Shown here piece by piece: positions 16,472 to 25,974 of a stretch of 64,000 bases of DNA; position 1 is the first letter of the stretch; each line of letters starts with the position of its first letter. The notes under the pieces were generated by a model. That model was not told the DNA's origin, made no database searches, and saw only the letters and a list, made by a program, of their open reading frames with translations. The position numbers and the translations under genes are program-made. Source of the stretch: Marinomonas hwangdonensis (GTDB lineage Bacteria; Pseudomonadota; Gammaproteobacteria; Pseudomonadales; Marinomonadaceae); assembly GCF_003721245.1 (NCBI RefSeq), contig NZ_RIZG01000001.1, positions 1 to 64,000 on the forward strand. The letters are read 5' to 3'.

Positions 16472-16852
16472 ATGAATATGAATGATTTAGTGATAGAAGG
16501 GACGGCTTCTTCGCCCAGTGTCAAAGGCGATTGGCAAAATGGCGTCCTTTTCATGGAAGGGGACTCTTATCCAGAAAACTCCTATGAGCTTTACAGTGCT
16601 ATGGTGGCTTGGGTGACTCAGTATCTAAAAGAGTCCCCCAATCCATTAACGTTAGAATTGACCTTGCTGTATCTGAATACCAGCAGCATTAAAGTCATGA
16701 TGGATGTATTTGATGAGATGGAAGAGTGTTTCCAAGAAGGTCGGCAGGTCGCGGTCAATTGGTACTTTGATTCAGAGAATGAGCGAGTAGCCGAATTGGC
16801 AGAAGAGTTCAAAGAAGACTGTACTTTTCCTTTCAATATTATAGGCAAATAA
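16472..16852 (+). CDS. siaC: SiaC phospho-switch protein (DUF1987)
   Basis: Small protein of 126 residues. GDSYPENSYELY, LLYLNTSSIKVMMD and ENERVAELAEEFKEDC are almost the same as in Pseudomonas SiaC. Thr in LNTSS is residue 70 from the first ATG and residue 68 from the second ATG (16478), which matches the known phospho-site Thr68. Unphosphorylated SiaC binds and activates SiaD; phosphorylation by SiaB blocks this. The start is four bases after siaB, and either ATG is possible. Confidence 0.92.
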   Translation: MNMNDLVIEGTASSPSVKGDWQNGVLFMEGDSYPENSYELYSAMVAWVTQYLKESPNPLTLELTLLYLNTSSIKVMMDVFDEMEECFQEGRQVAVNWYFDSENERVAELAEEFKEDCTFPFNIIGK

Positions 16853-17656
16853 ATGAAAACCGATTTCACTGAGCTTGAAAAAATCATACAGGATATTTTG
16901 GCTGTGCCCGAATATCGTGATCATCCTGCCAGTAAAGCATTGAAGCAGCTCTGGGAAATTAATCAAGATCAGTGGCATCGTATGGATCGTTTAACGCGGT
17001 TATCTGATTCGTATCAAGACATGATGATACAGCGGGAAAGAAGCCTCAGTGAGCGGTTTGATAAGCACTTAAGGCAACTGGAAAAAATGACCCGCATATC
17101 GGATCGTTATCAGCGCAGTTTAAGGCAACTTAATATTGAATTAGAGAAAACCTCATTGATTGATCCGCTGACCGAGTTGCCGAATCGACGCATGATAATG
17201 AAGCGTTTATCCCAAGCGTTTGAGAGCCAACAGGAAAAACATCAACAAGGTGATCAAGTCGCCAATTTAGTGGTCGCCATGATTGATATTGACTACTTCA
17301 AGAAGGTAAACGACGAGTTTGGTCATCAGGTTGGCGATGATGTGTTAATTGCGCTTGGCCAACTCATGGAAAAAACAGTGGAAGGTCTGGGGATCATCGG
17401 GCGCTGGGGGGGGGAAGAGTTTTTGGTGATACTACCCAGTCACACGTCCGCTCACGCTTTGGCTCTCATGGAGCGTCTTCGTTCTAATGTCAGTTCGTAT
17501 TCTTTCGACGCGGAGAATAAAACTATACAAACCAGTGTCAGCGTTGGTATTGCGAGTTATCAAGCAGAAGACTCCATGGATACCTTATTGTCACGAGCCG
17601 ATAACGCCTTGTATTTGGCCAAATCAGATGGCCGAAATAGTGTGATTCTGGGTTAA
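16853..17656 (+). CDS. siaD: SiaD-like diguanylate cyclase
   Basis: Cytoplasmic diguanylate cyclase of 267 residues. The N-terminal half is a charged helical stalk (residues 1-100), the region that binds SiaC in the characterised system. The GGDEF domain starts at DPLTELPNRR, with DIDYFKKVNDEFGH and an intact active site RWGGEEF. No RxxD inhibitory site lies five residues before GGEEF, where VEGLGI is found, so classical product inhibition is not expected. It begins directly after the siaC stop. It converts two GTP into c-di-GMP when SiaC is dephosphorylated. Confidence 0.92.
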   Translation: MKTDFTELEKIIQDILAVPEYRDHPASKALKQLWEINQDQWHRMDRLTRLSDSYQDMMIQRERSLSERFDKHLRQLEKMTRISDRYQRSLRQLNIELEKTSLIDPLTELPNRRMIMKRLSQAFESQQEKHQQGDQVANLVVAMIDIDYFKKVNDEFGHQVGDDVLIALGQLMEKTVEGLGIIGRWGGEEFLVILPSHTSAHALALMERLRSNVSSYSFDAENKTIQTSVSVGIASYQAEDSMDTLLSRADNALYLAKSDGRNSVILG

Positions 17657-17707
17657 CTAAGACATTGCTTCTGTCTTTATCGCTCCCCTAGGGGAAATCT
17701 TCTATCG

Positions 17708-17740
17708 CCTTTTTAGACCTTGGTCTAAGAAGGGTTTTGT
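17708..17740 (+). terminator. Probable terminator of siaABCD
   Basis: CCTTTTTAGACC (17708-17719) pairs with GGTCTAAGAAGG (17722-17733) with one G-U pair and a two-base loop, followed by GTTTTGTTG. Confidence 0.55.
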
Positions 17741-17797
17741 TGTCTATGATAAAAGCGCACACTCTTTTTAGACATCAATAAAATGAGAAGAATAAAA

Positions 17798-19663
17798 ATG
17801 GCCGCCATCGATATCCCTGAAGTGCACAAGTTTATTGAATCCATCCCACCTTTTTCAAATTTAAGTTTGCTAGAGCGTAAGCAGTTGCTCACTGGAGTAA
17901 CCATGCTGTACGTCCGTCAAGGGCAAACACTTGTCCTGAAGGACGATGCCGCCACTGTGCATTTGATTCGTCGTGGTGCGTGTGAAATCCGCACACCAAA
18001 AGGGGGGCTGGTGGATCAAATTGCGGATGGGGAATGTTTTGGGATCTCCAGCGTGATGGCACAAAATCCCGACGGTTTACAAGTGGTCGCCATGGAAGAC
18101 AGCTTGGTTTATCGCTTTAACAAAACGCACTTCCTTGAAACGCTGGAAAAAAGCGACGCCTTTGAGCTCTTTTTTGAGCATACCCAACATAATCGTTTGC
18201 GTAAGCTGTCCCGCAGTCAAAATAACGAACTGGCGTCACCTGCTCTGCAATTATCGACACCCGTGACGCATATTATGACGCGCTCCTTGATTCTGGCATC
18301 ACCAGAGGAAACGATACAAACCATTGCCATGCGCATGACCGAGGCCCGTGTCAGTTCTATTTTAGTGGTAGAGAAAGGACGCCTGCTGGGCATAGTAACA
18401 GACAGAGATTTGCGCTCTCGTATTCTGGCGCTGGGCGGCTCTGCGGATGCCTTAGTTAAAGATATCATGACCTTAGACCCAGTGAGTTTAATGCCAGACG
18501 CCTTAGTCATGCAGGCCCAGACACTCATGAGTGAAAGCAACATACATCATTTGCCCATTGTAGACGAAGAAAAAAAAGCCGTTGGTATGCTCACGGCAGC
18601 CGATTTATTGCGCCATCAAGAGCTCAGTCCTTTATTACTGATTAATCAAATTCACCGCCAACAATCGGTGGATAGCTTGGCGAAGGTGTGTAAACAATGG
18701 CCAACTTTGATTATTAATCTCATTGTCACGGATATGAAACCAGCGGATATTGGTAAGGTGTTGGCAACCGTCAGTGACAATCTAACGCGACGCCTGATTG
18801 AACTGACGCTTGAGAAGTTAGGACCAGCACCGATGGCATTCCAGTTCTTGGTGTTTGGCTCACAGGCTCGCCGTGATCAGTCTTTAGGCAGCGACCAAGA
18901 CAATGGCCTGATGCTAGAGCGTGAACCGACGCCAGAAGAAGGTCAGTACTTTGCTGATTTGTCTGAAGGTATTTGTCAGGGGTTAGCGCTCTGCGGTATT
19001 CGTCTTTGCCCTGGTAACATCATGGCGAGCAATCCCGAATGGCGCAGGACTCAAGTGGGATGGCAGACGGCTTTTTCTCATTGGATCAAAAGCAGTGCCC
19101 CTAGTGCCTTGCTTCACGCCAGTATCTTTTTTGATATTCGCTGTGTGTATGGCGACGAAGCCCCTGTGGCAGCCTTGATTGCCGCGATGCAAAAAGAGGT
19201 CAGTAAAAACAGTGTTTTCCTCGCTACCTTAACGCGTGCAGCCCTGGCTACCAAACCCCCATTGGGCTTCTTTCGTCATTTTTTACTGGAATCATCAGGA
19301 GAGCACAAACATCAACTGGACTTGAAACACCAAGGTCTGGCATTGATTAATGACTTAGCTCGTTTGTATGGCTTATCTTGCCAGACTTACCGAGTTGCTA
19401 CGTTAGATCGCATTGAGCAAGCGATCCGAGAAAAACTGATCAGCATAGACACCGCGCGTAATCTAATGGACGCCTGGGACAAACTGAATGGCTTGCGCTT
19501 AGAAGTTCAAAGCCAGCATTGGCAGTCGACTGGGAAAGCCAGTGCCTACCTAGACCCGAAAAATCTCAGTTCCTTGGAGCGTAAGCACCTTAAAACCACC
19601 TTTAGCATTATCAGTGATGTACAAGATGTGGCGCAACAGCGCTTTTTAAGGGGGTACAGCTAG
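17798..19663 (+). CDS. cNMP-binding / CBS / DUF294 nucleotidyltransferase-like protein
   Basis: Cytoplasmic protein of 621 residues with three parts. A cyclic-nucleotide-binding-like domain spans about 10-135 (PPFSNLSLLERKQLL, DGECFGISSVM). Two CBS motifs lie around 155-275 (ARVSSILVVEKGRLLGIVTDRDLR, HHLPIVDEEKKAVGMLTAADL). A DUF294 putative nucleotidyltransferase follows with FGSQARRDQSLGSDQDNGLM (the GS-x-D-x-D type centre), then the DUF294 C-terminal helical domain. ATG 17798 follows GAGAAG by seven bases and is preferred over 17783. The next gene, a DEDDh exonuclease, starts at the very next base; this pair recurs in many gammaproteobacteria. Biochemical role is not established. Confidence 0.85.
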   Translation: MAAIDIPEVHKFIESIPPFSNLSLLERKQLLTGVTMLYVRQGQTLVLKDDAATVHLIRRGACEIRTPKGGLVDQIADGECFGISSVMAQNPDGLQVVAMEDSLVYRFNKTHFLETLEKSDAFELFFEHTQHNRLRKLSRSQNNELASPALQLSTPVTHIMTRSLILASPEETIQTIAMRMTEARVSSILVVEKGRLLGIVTDRDLRSRILALGGSADALVKDIMTLDPVSLMPDALVMQAQTLMSESNIHHLPIVDEEKKAVGMLTAADLLRHQELSPLLLINQIHRQQSVDSLAKVCKQWPTLIINLIVTDMKPADIGKVLATVSDNLTRRLIELTLEKLGPAPMAFQFLVFGSQARRDQSLGSDQDNGLMLEREPTPEEGQYFADLSEGICQGLALCGIRLCPGNIMASNPEWRRTQVGWQTAFSHWIKSSAPSALLHASIFFDIRCVYGDEAPVAALIAAMQKEVSKNSVFLATLTRAALATKPPLGFFRHFLLESSGEHKHQLDLKHQGLALINDLARLYGLSCQTYRVATLDRIEQAIREKLISIDTARNLMDAWDKLNGLRLEVQSQHWQSTGKASAYLDPKNLSSLERKHLKTTFSIISDVQDVAQQRFLRGYS

Positions 19664-20320
19664 ATGGCATGGGGCTGTTTACAAAGAGTAAAAGCATGGC
19701 AACAGTCTCGTCAGTCGATGAAGCGCAACTGGTATGAGTGGAATTATCTGGTGCTGGACATTGAGACCTCAGGGCTGGATCCAAAACAAGATCACATCGT
19801 GAGCGTGGGTTGGGTGTGCATTCAAAACGGCGTGATTGAACTAGACAGCGCCCGTCACATAGTACTTAACGGTGCCAAGATAGGTGACAGCGTTGGTATT
19901 CACATGATCACAGATTCCGATGTAGAACAGCATGGTAAACGCCAAGAAAGTGTCTTACGTTACCTGAGGCATTTATTGAGAAAGCGGATACTCGTCATGC
20001 ATCACGCGCCCTTGGAGTTGGGCTTTCTAAAACACTCTTGGCAAGAAGAGTCTTTGCCTGATTTTTCGGTAAACTGGTTAGACACTTTAGCCATAGAAAG
20101 AGCCAAAGCGAACCGATCTCAACAACCGATTCAGGATGGTGGTTTTCGTCTCGGTGCTTGCCGAGAACGCTACGGCTTGCCAGAATACCAAGGGCATGAT
20201 GCCTTAACCGATGCCTTAGCCACCGCAGAGCTTCTGCTTGCACAGATTTCCTACCAAGGCAGAGATTGTCGACTACACGACCTAAATCAAATGGGTGGTG
20301 GGCGTGTGAGGTTTGTGTAA
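19664..20320 (+). CDS. DEDDh 3'-5' exonuclease, DnaQ-like
   Basis: Exonuclease-fold protein of 218 residues. The ExoI motif is LDIETSGLDP, ExoIII is HDALTDALAT, and the ExoII position reads HHAPLELGFL, with Glu where most DnaQ relatives have Asp. That acidic change is conservative but unusual. The ATG follows the stop codon of the DUF294 gene with no gap, so the two are surely coupled. The last 39 bases overlap the end of the convergent phosphoesterase gene. The family degrades nucleic acid ends; the partner protein suggests a nucleotide-signalled process, but this is inference. Confidence 0.85.
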   Translation: MAWGCLQRVKAWQQSRQSMKRNWYEWNYLVLDIETSGLDPKQDHIVSVGWVCIQNGVIELDSARHIVLNGAKIGDSVGIHMITDSDVEQHGKRQESVLRYLRHLLRKRILVMHHAPLELGFLKHSWQEESLPDFSVNWLDTLAIERAKANRSQQPIQDGGFRLGACRERYGLPEYQGHDALTDALATAELLLAQISYQGRDCRLHDLNQMGGGRVRFV

Positions 20321-21097
20321 CCCCCAGTCTTCTTCCTTTGGCTCAGTGGCGAGAGTTTTTGGGTTTTCTGACCAGTGTATTAGGCTCATTTCACCCGCTG
20401 CCGATTCGGTTAAAGCGGTGCAGTGCTCAACCCAATCTCCGTCGTTGCAGTAGAGAATATCACCTTTGCGTTGAAAAGACGCAAAGTGGATGTGTCCACA
20501 AATATACCCGTCCACTTTTTGATTTTTAGCTGATTTTAGCGCTGCGGTTTCAAAGCGTTCAATGAATTCTTTGGCTTTGCTGATGTGGCTTTTTACGTAG
20601 CCTGCCAAAGACCAGTAAGGCAGTCCCATAAGTCGTCTTGCGCCATTGATCCATTGATTCAGAGACAGCATAAGACCGTGGGCTTTATCGCCAATAGCGA
20701 GCATCATAGGGCTGATTTTGACCATCTGATCAAATTCGTCGCCATGGCTAACATGAAACGTTCGGCCATTTGCTGTTGTGTGGCGGGCATTGAGTTTTAT
20801 TTCAATGCCTGAAAGGGTTTGTCCCGCAAACTGTCGGAAAAACGCATCGTGGTTGCCAGGAATATAAATGACCTCGGTGCCAGATCGTGCCATGGCAAGA
20901 ATGTGTTCGACCACACTGTAGTGAGCATCAACAAAATACGCACGGGAGCGCATTTCCTGTAAGTCGATGATATCGCCCACTAAATACAGGGTATCCGTTT
21001 TAATATTCTGCAGGAAGTCTAAGAGGTGTGTGGCTTGGCATGCTTTCGTGCCTAGGTGCGCATCCGATATAAATACGGATCGAAAAGTGGTCTGCAT
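20282..21097 (-). CDS. Metallophosphoesterase, UDP-2,3-diacylglucosamine diphosphatase-like (LpxH2)
   Basis: Phosphoesterase of 271 residues with the full two-metal set: SDAHLG, VGDIIDL, IPGNHDAFF, HVSHGDEFD and CGHIHFAS. The fold and length match the LpxH2-type group, which is related to but distinct from LpxH of lipid A synthesis. Substrate is therefore uncertain: a UDP-sugar lipid precursor or another phosphodiester. It is convergent with, and overlaps by 39 bases, the exonuclease gene. ATG 21097 follows AGGAGACG on the minus strand. Confidence 0.85.
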   Translation of the reverse strand: MQTTFRSVFISDAHLGTKACQATHLLDFLQNIKTDTLYLVGDIIDLQEMRSRAYFVDAHYSVVEHILAMARSGTEVIYIPGNHDAFFRQFAGQTLSGIEIKLNARHTTANGRTFHVSHGDEFDQMVKISPMMLAIGDKAHGLMLSLNQWINGARRLMGLPYWSLAGYVKSHISKAKEFIERFETAALKSAKNQKVDGYICGHIHFASFQRKGDILYCNDGDWVEHCTALTESAAGEMSLIHWSENPKTLATEPKEEDWGLHKPHTPTTHLI

Positions 21098-21195
21098 AAA
21101 CGTCTCCTATACGGTCTTTATTAAGAGTAGTGCGCTTATGTGACAGACTGGTGAGGGCTTTATGACAGTTAGATCACAAAGCCCAGCAAGCCAGA

Positions 21196-22968
21196 TTACT
21201 GCGGTAGTAATTCTGACGATCGTCCAGAATGGGGTTGAAAATATACGTGGTTTCCACCTTTTTGCTTAGCCAATTTTTTGGCCTGCGCGGCCAGCTCGGC
21301 CACTTGATGATGATTACTGCATTGTTTAGCGTCTGGGTGTACAACACCGATCGCTAAGCTAAGAATGGGATGGAAAAGCATCTCGCCGTGTCGGTTTTTC
21401 GTCCAAACGCCACCGTCTCTAAGGGTATCTTCTGGATAGAATTCACGTACTTTTTGCTCAAATTTCCTCAGGATAGTGTCGCATTGAGACGGCCATTCTT
21501 GCTCACCAAAAATCACCACAAAATCGTCGCCGCCGATATGGCCAATGAAATTGTTTTCGCTAGACACACCGTCTTTAATAAGTGCACCAACGAGCTGAAT
21601 GACGGCGTCCCCTTTTGAGTAACCAAAGAAGTCGTTGAAAGGCTTAAAATCATTGAGATCAAAATACGCCACATAAAAGTCTTCATCGGCTGCGAGTCGT
21701 CGGCTGACCTCCCTGTGTATCGGCACATTACCGGGCAGTAAGGTAAGTGGATTAGAGTAGGTGGCGTTTTGAATCTTGAGCTCGGTAATACGTTTCAATA
21801 AGTCCCTAAGATGACCTGTACCGATGAACTGGCCTTCACGAACTATAATGATTTCATTGTTTAAAGTGTCGGTTTCTTGATCGGTTACAAGAGCTGATAC
21901 ATTAGACAAGCTGACGTTGCTTTCTACAATCAGCACTTGGTGACACAATAAGTGCGTGACGGGCTTATGCTCGTATAATGCACGCCCATAAGGCGTAGAG
22001 AAAAGTTCGTGCAGCTGATAGCGTCGCAACACGCCAAGCGGTCGGTTGTCTTGATCTACGATGGGCAGGGCGATAAGACCGGGTTGATTTTTAAAGTACA
22101 AAGACGCTTCAGTTAGGAGACTTTTTTCATTCAATGTCGGACTAGGGCGACATAGGGTTTGGACTGTTTCCGCGTGGTCTTCTAAAAATTGCGAACGCCT
22201 TTGCGCTTGCTTGATTAAATAGGAATGGGTAGAAAACGCGGGGTTCTCGGTTGGTCGACCAAGAAAATAGCCTTGACCTAGTGTGACGCCAATTTCTATA
22301 AGCTGATCCAGTTCTTGCTGTGTTTCTATGCCTTCGGCAATAAGCATGCAACTGAGTCGTTGCGAAATGGTTAAAATAGAACGCACGAACTCACGCTTGA
22401 TTTCGTCTTTATCTATGTCTTTAATAAAGTGTTTATCAATTTTCACTATGTCTGGCTGCAGTTCTGACCAGAGTTGCAACCCCGAATAGCCCACGCCTAA
22501 GTCATCAATGGCCACTTGAAAGCCCATTTCCCGATAGTGATCGACACTGCTTCTAGGCAAGCCATTGTGGTCGTAGGGGTGCTGTTCAGACAATTCGATC
22601 ACTATGTCTTTTTGATTTAGCCCAAGGTCTTTTAAGATGGCTAATGTCATCCCTGATTGATGGTCGGGAGAGGACAGCAAAGACGCGCTCACATTTAAAA
22701 AAAGACGACCCGGTAAAGCCAGTTGAGCAAATTTCGACAAGGCTTTTTCACGGCATAATAGTTCTAATTTATGCAGTTTTCCTTGTTGCTGGGCCAGTGT
22801 AAATAAAGGATCAGGTGAAAACAGCGCGGAGTTTTTTGGGCCTCTTGATAGGGCTTCGTGCCCATATATTTCACCATTGCTTAAATCGTAAATAGGCTGA
22901 AAATAAGGCGTTATTAGCCCTTCTGTGATGATTTTTTCAAGCAAGGTGTTTTGATCTAGTGGGCTCAT
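21196..22968 (-). CDS. EAL-CBS-GGDEF c-di-GMP phosphodiesterase
   Basis: Soluble protein of 590 residues in the order EAL (about 1-250), paired CBS domains (about 265-400), GGDEF (about 415-580). The EAL domain keeps all key motifs: QPIYDL, EALSRG (Glu38), FLNVSASLL, IELSEQ, DDLGVGYSGL, KIDKHFI, AEGIET and QGYFLGRP, so c-di-GMP hydrolysis is likely. The GGDEF motif reads GGDDF near residue 478, a change at the catalytic Glu, and no RxxD precedes it. It may bind GTP and regulate rather than synthesise. CBS domains suggest adenine-nucleotide sensing. A 16-bp dyad lies 52 bp upstream. It could counter SiaD. Confidence 0.9.
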   Translation of the reverse strand: MSPLDQNTLLEKIITEGLITPYFQPIYDLSNGEIYGHEALSRGPKNSALFSPDPLFTLAQQQGKLHKLELLCREKALSKFAQLALPGRLFLNVSASLLSSPDHQSGMTLAILKDLGLNQKDIVIELSEQHPYDHNGLPRSSVDHYREMGFQVAIDDLGVGYSGLQLWSELQPDIVKIDKHFIKDIDKDEIKREFVRSILTISQRLSCMLIAEGIETQQELDQLIEIGVTLGQGYFLGRPTENPAFSTHSYLIKQAQRRSQFLEDHAETVQTLCRPSPTLNEKSLLTEASLYFKNQPGLIALPIVDQDNRPLGVLRRYQLHELFSTPYGRALYEHKPVTHLLCHQVLIVESNVSLSNVSALVTDQETDTLNNEIIIVREGQFIGTGHLRDLLKRITELKIQNATYSNPLTLLPGNVPIHREVSRRLAADEDFYVAYFDLNDFKPFNDFFGYSKGDAVIQLVGALIKDGVSSENNFIGHIGGDDFVVIFGEQEWPSQCDTILRKFEQKVREFYPEDTLRDGGVWTKNRHGEMLFHPILSLAIGVVHPDAKQCSNHHQVAELAAQAKKLAKQKGGNHVYFQPHSGRSSELLPQ

Positions 22969-23019
22969 TTCATCTCAAATAACAGGGTTTGAATTAGAAG
23001 GATATCCCCAGTTATCTTA

Positions 23020-23035
23020 TGTCATATTTATGACA
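23020..23035. promoter_or_regulatory. Dyad operator candidate upstream of EAL-CBS-GGDEF gene
   Basis: TGTCATATTTATGACA is a perfect 7-2-7 inverted repeat 52 bases before the start at 22968. It is too AT-rich and lacks a T tract suitable for a terminator, so a protein-binding site is more likely. The regulator is unknown. Confidence 0.4.
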
Positions 23036-23184
23036 CTTTCATGACTGTGGTGACATTGAATCGCCATCATGATGTTCAAGGGTGGAGTGGAGCACTAGAA
23101 GGGGAGAAAGGGTGACCGGATCGATTTTTTATTCTTTTTTCTCGATCATCGGCAATCGGTGACGCTGTATGATTATGCTGGCTA

Positions 23185-23367
23185 TTACAGTGATTGTGGT
23201 GACTTTAATGCACGACCGGTTGTCAGGTTGACAAAAAAAGTTTTCACATTGGCAGAGGCTTTTCTCATTACTGCAGCGCAATAAATGCGACGCATCTCGT
23301 ATGCTTTTTCAAGATAGTATTCAGTATCAAGGTTGCCAAATTCGTCGTATTTCATATCGTCTTTCAT
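23185..23367 (-). CDS. Small conserved protein of unknown function
   Basis: Hypothetical protein of 60 residues. The N-terminal half is acidic and aromatic (YDEFGNLDTEYYLEKAYEMRR) and resembles short proteins of the RSP_7527 type; the C-terminal half is basic with no membrane helix. A strong ribosome site (AAGAGGA, about seven bases before ATG 23367) supports that it is translated. It stands alone between the EAL protein gene and the AraC regulator gene. The resemblance is from memory of the motif and no function can be assigned. Confidence 0.6.
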   Translation of the reverse strand: MKDDMKYDEFGNLDTEYYLEKAYEMRRIYCAAVMRKASANVKTFFVNLTTGRALKSPQSL

Positions 23368-23474
23368 GGTTTTTTCCTCTTAGGGATTAAGTCGTTAAGA
23401 ACATGACTTATATTAAGATTTGATCCATGAATCAGCAAACGATCAATTTTCAGCTAATAGGTGATATAAATTCA

Positions 23475-24365
23475 TCAAATCGATGGCTGGTCGCTCAGTG
23501 CTCGGAATTTTCCGGGAGGAAAGCCTGACAAACGCTTAAAAAAGCGTGAGAAATATCCTGGATCTTTAAAACCTAAGTCGTAGCTGATCTCTTCTACAGA
23601 GCGAACGGTATAGATAAGACTGCGTTTTGCTTCTAGCAAGAGGCGATCATGAGCGAGGTCTATCACGCTTTGATTAAAAGTCATTTTGCAGAGTCGGTTC
23701 AATCGGCTGGTGGATGTGCTCAAGGCATCAGCGTATTGATGACTGCTCCAATGGTCGCGAAAGTGTTTTTCAATCAGCTCTTTGAGTTGTTGGGCATCAC
23801 TTGACTCTGTCTTGTTAGTGTCTTTTATGACGCCATTAGTGTGCTGTCTGTGCAGCAGTAATAAAATGGCTTTAATGAGATATTCGCTCATTAGGCCTCG
23901 TCCCTCACGAATAAACGTCGACTCACTTTCAAGCTGCTGTATAAGCGGCCAAAGTTCAGAAAACATGTTTCTATGGCCATTAAAGTCGATATAACAAGCC
24001 TGACTGAGTAAGGGCTGGATATATTTTGCGGCTCTTTCTTCATAAGCCCCCTCAAGCAAGGGTTCAGCAATGCTCAGAACTCGTCCATCTGTTTCTGGGG
24101 CGAAACGAAAGCCATGCACGACTCCCGCTGGAACGATAATCGCCCAGGCTCCTTGTAACTTTTGTTTTTGATCATCGAGCTGAACTTTTGCCTCACCAGA
24201 TTTTAAGATCAAAATTTGAAAAAGCTGAGCGTGTCGATGTGGGTTGATTTTCCAACCTAAGTCGCCGCTACGCGATTCTATGTCTTCAATATGGAAAAAC
24301 TCCGGATCATTGATCCAGCTGGATTCACCATAAAGTCCAAAATGAGGGATGTTAGATTTCTGCAT
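23475..24365 (-). CDS. pobR: AraC-family regulator, PobR/HpaA-like
   Basis: Regulator of 296 residues. The N-terminal cupin domain includes HRHAQLFQILILKSGEAKV and the C-terminus has two AraC helix-turn-helix units (STSTSRLNRLCK and SVEEISYDLGFKDPGYFSRF). It is divergent from pobA, the arrangement used by AraC-type regulators of 4-hydroxybenzoate hydroxylase in pseudomonads and rhizobia. It probably activates pobA in response to 4-hydroxybenzoate. The 296-bp shared region holds repeated TGTAC motifs. The symbol is given by context and family. Confidence 0.82.
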   Translation of the reverse strand: MQKSNIPHFGLYGESSWINDPEFFHIEDIESRSGDLGWKINPHRHAQLFQILILKSGEAKVQLDDQKQKLQGAWAIIVPAGVVHGFRFAPETDGRVLSIAEPLLEGAYEERAAKYIQPLLSQACYIDFNGHRNMFSELWPLIQQLESESTFIREGRGLMSEYLIKAILLLLHRQHTNGVIKDTNKTESSDAQQLKELIEKHFRDHWSSHQYADALSTSTSRLNRLCKMTFNQSVIDLAHDRLLLEAKRSLIYTVRSVEEISYDLGFKDPGYFSRFFKRLSGFPPGKFRALSDQPSI

Positions 24366-24395
24366 GTTGCTCTTCTTATTTTGTATAAGTTACAC

Positions 24396-24553
24396 AAATG
24401 TACTTTTTTAGTTGTTTCTATTCATAAAGCTAAAATGTACAAATAAACCTATAGTTATAGGTTTTTATAAGCAAAAAAAGCCATAAAGTCATTATGAATC
24501 GTATTTTAACGACTAATTTTTAAAATCGAATATGATTAAAAAGTACAATTTTT
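24396..24553. promoter_or_regulatory. pobR-pobA intergenic regulatory region with repeated TGTAC motifs
   Basis: A motif [AT]TGTAC[AT]TTTT is found three times: plus strand at 24397-24407, and minus strand around 24433-24443 and 24540-24550. A 9-2-9 inverted repeat with arms AAACCTATA and TATAGGTTT lies at 24445-24464. These are candidate binding sites for the AraC-type regulator and possibly a second factor. Confidence 0.45.
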
Positions 24554-24616
24554 TGATCATAAATCACCTAACGCATTGTCTCTTTATCTTCCATTATGTT
24601 GTCACTAGTACGTTGA

Positions 24617-25864
<1,248 letters not shown>

Positions 25865-25886
25865 GCGATAAAAGCGGTTTTGTAGC

Positions 25887-25935
25887 AAAAAAAATAGCGG
25901 CACTGTAATGTCTATTACGGCCGCTATTTTTTGTT
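25887..25935. terminator. Terminator after pobA, probably bidirectional
   Basis: The stem AAAAAATAGCGGC (25889-25901) pairs with GCCGCTATTTTTT (25920-25932). An inner GTAAT/ATTAC stem lies at 25905-25918. T or A runs flank both sides, so it can also serve the convergent SEC-C gene. Confidence 0.85.
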
Positions 25936-25974
25936 TTAAAGGTGTTTTGTTTTAAAAGTGCTTACTTGGCTTGT

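Noticed and set aside
16853-17656. RxxD inhibitory site in SiaD
   Set aside because: The residues before GGEEF read VEGLGIIGRW; no Arg-x-x-Asp is at the expected position.
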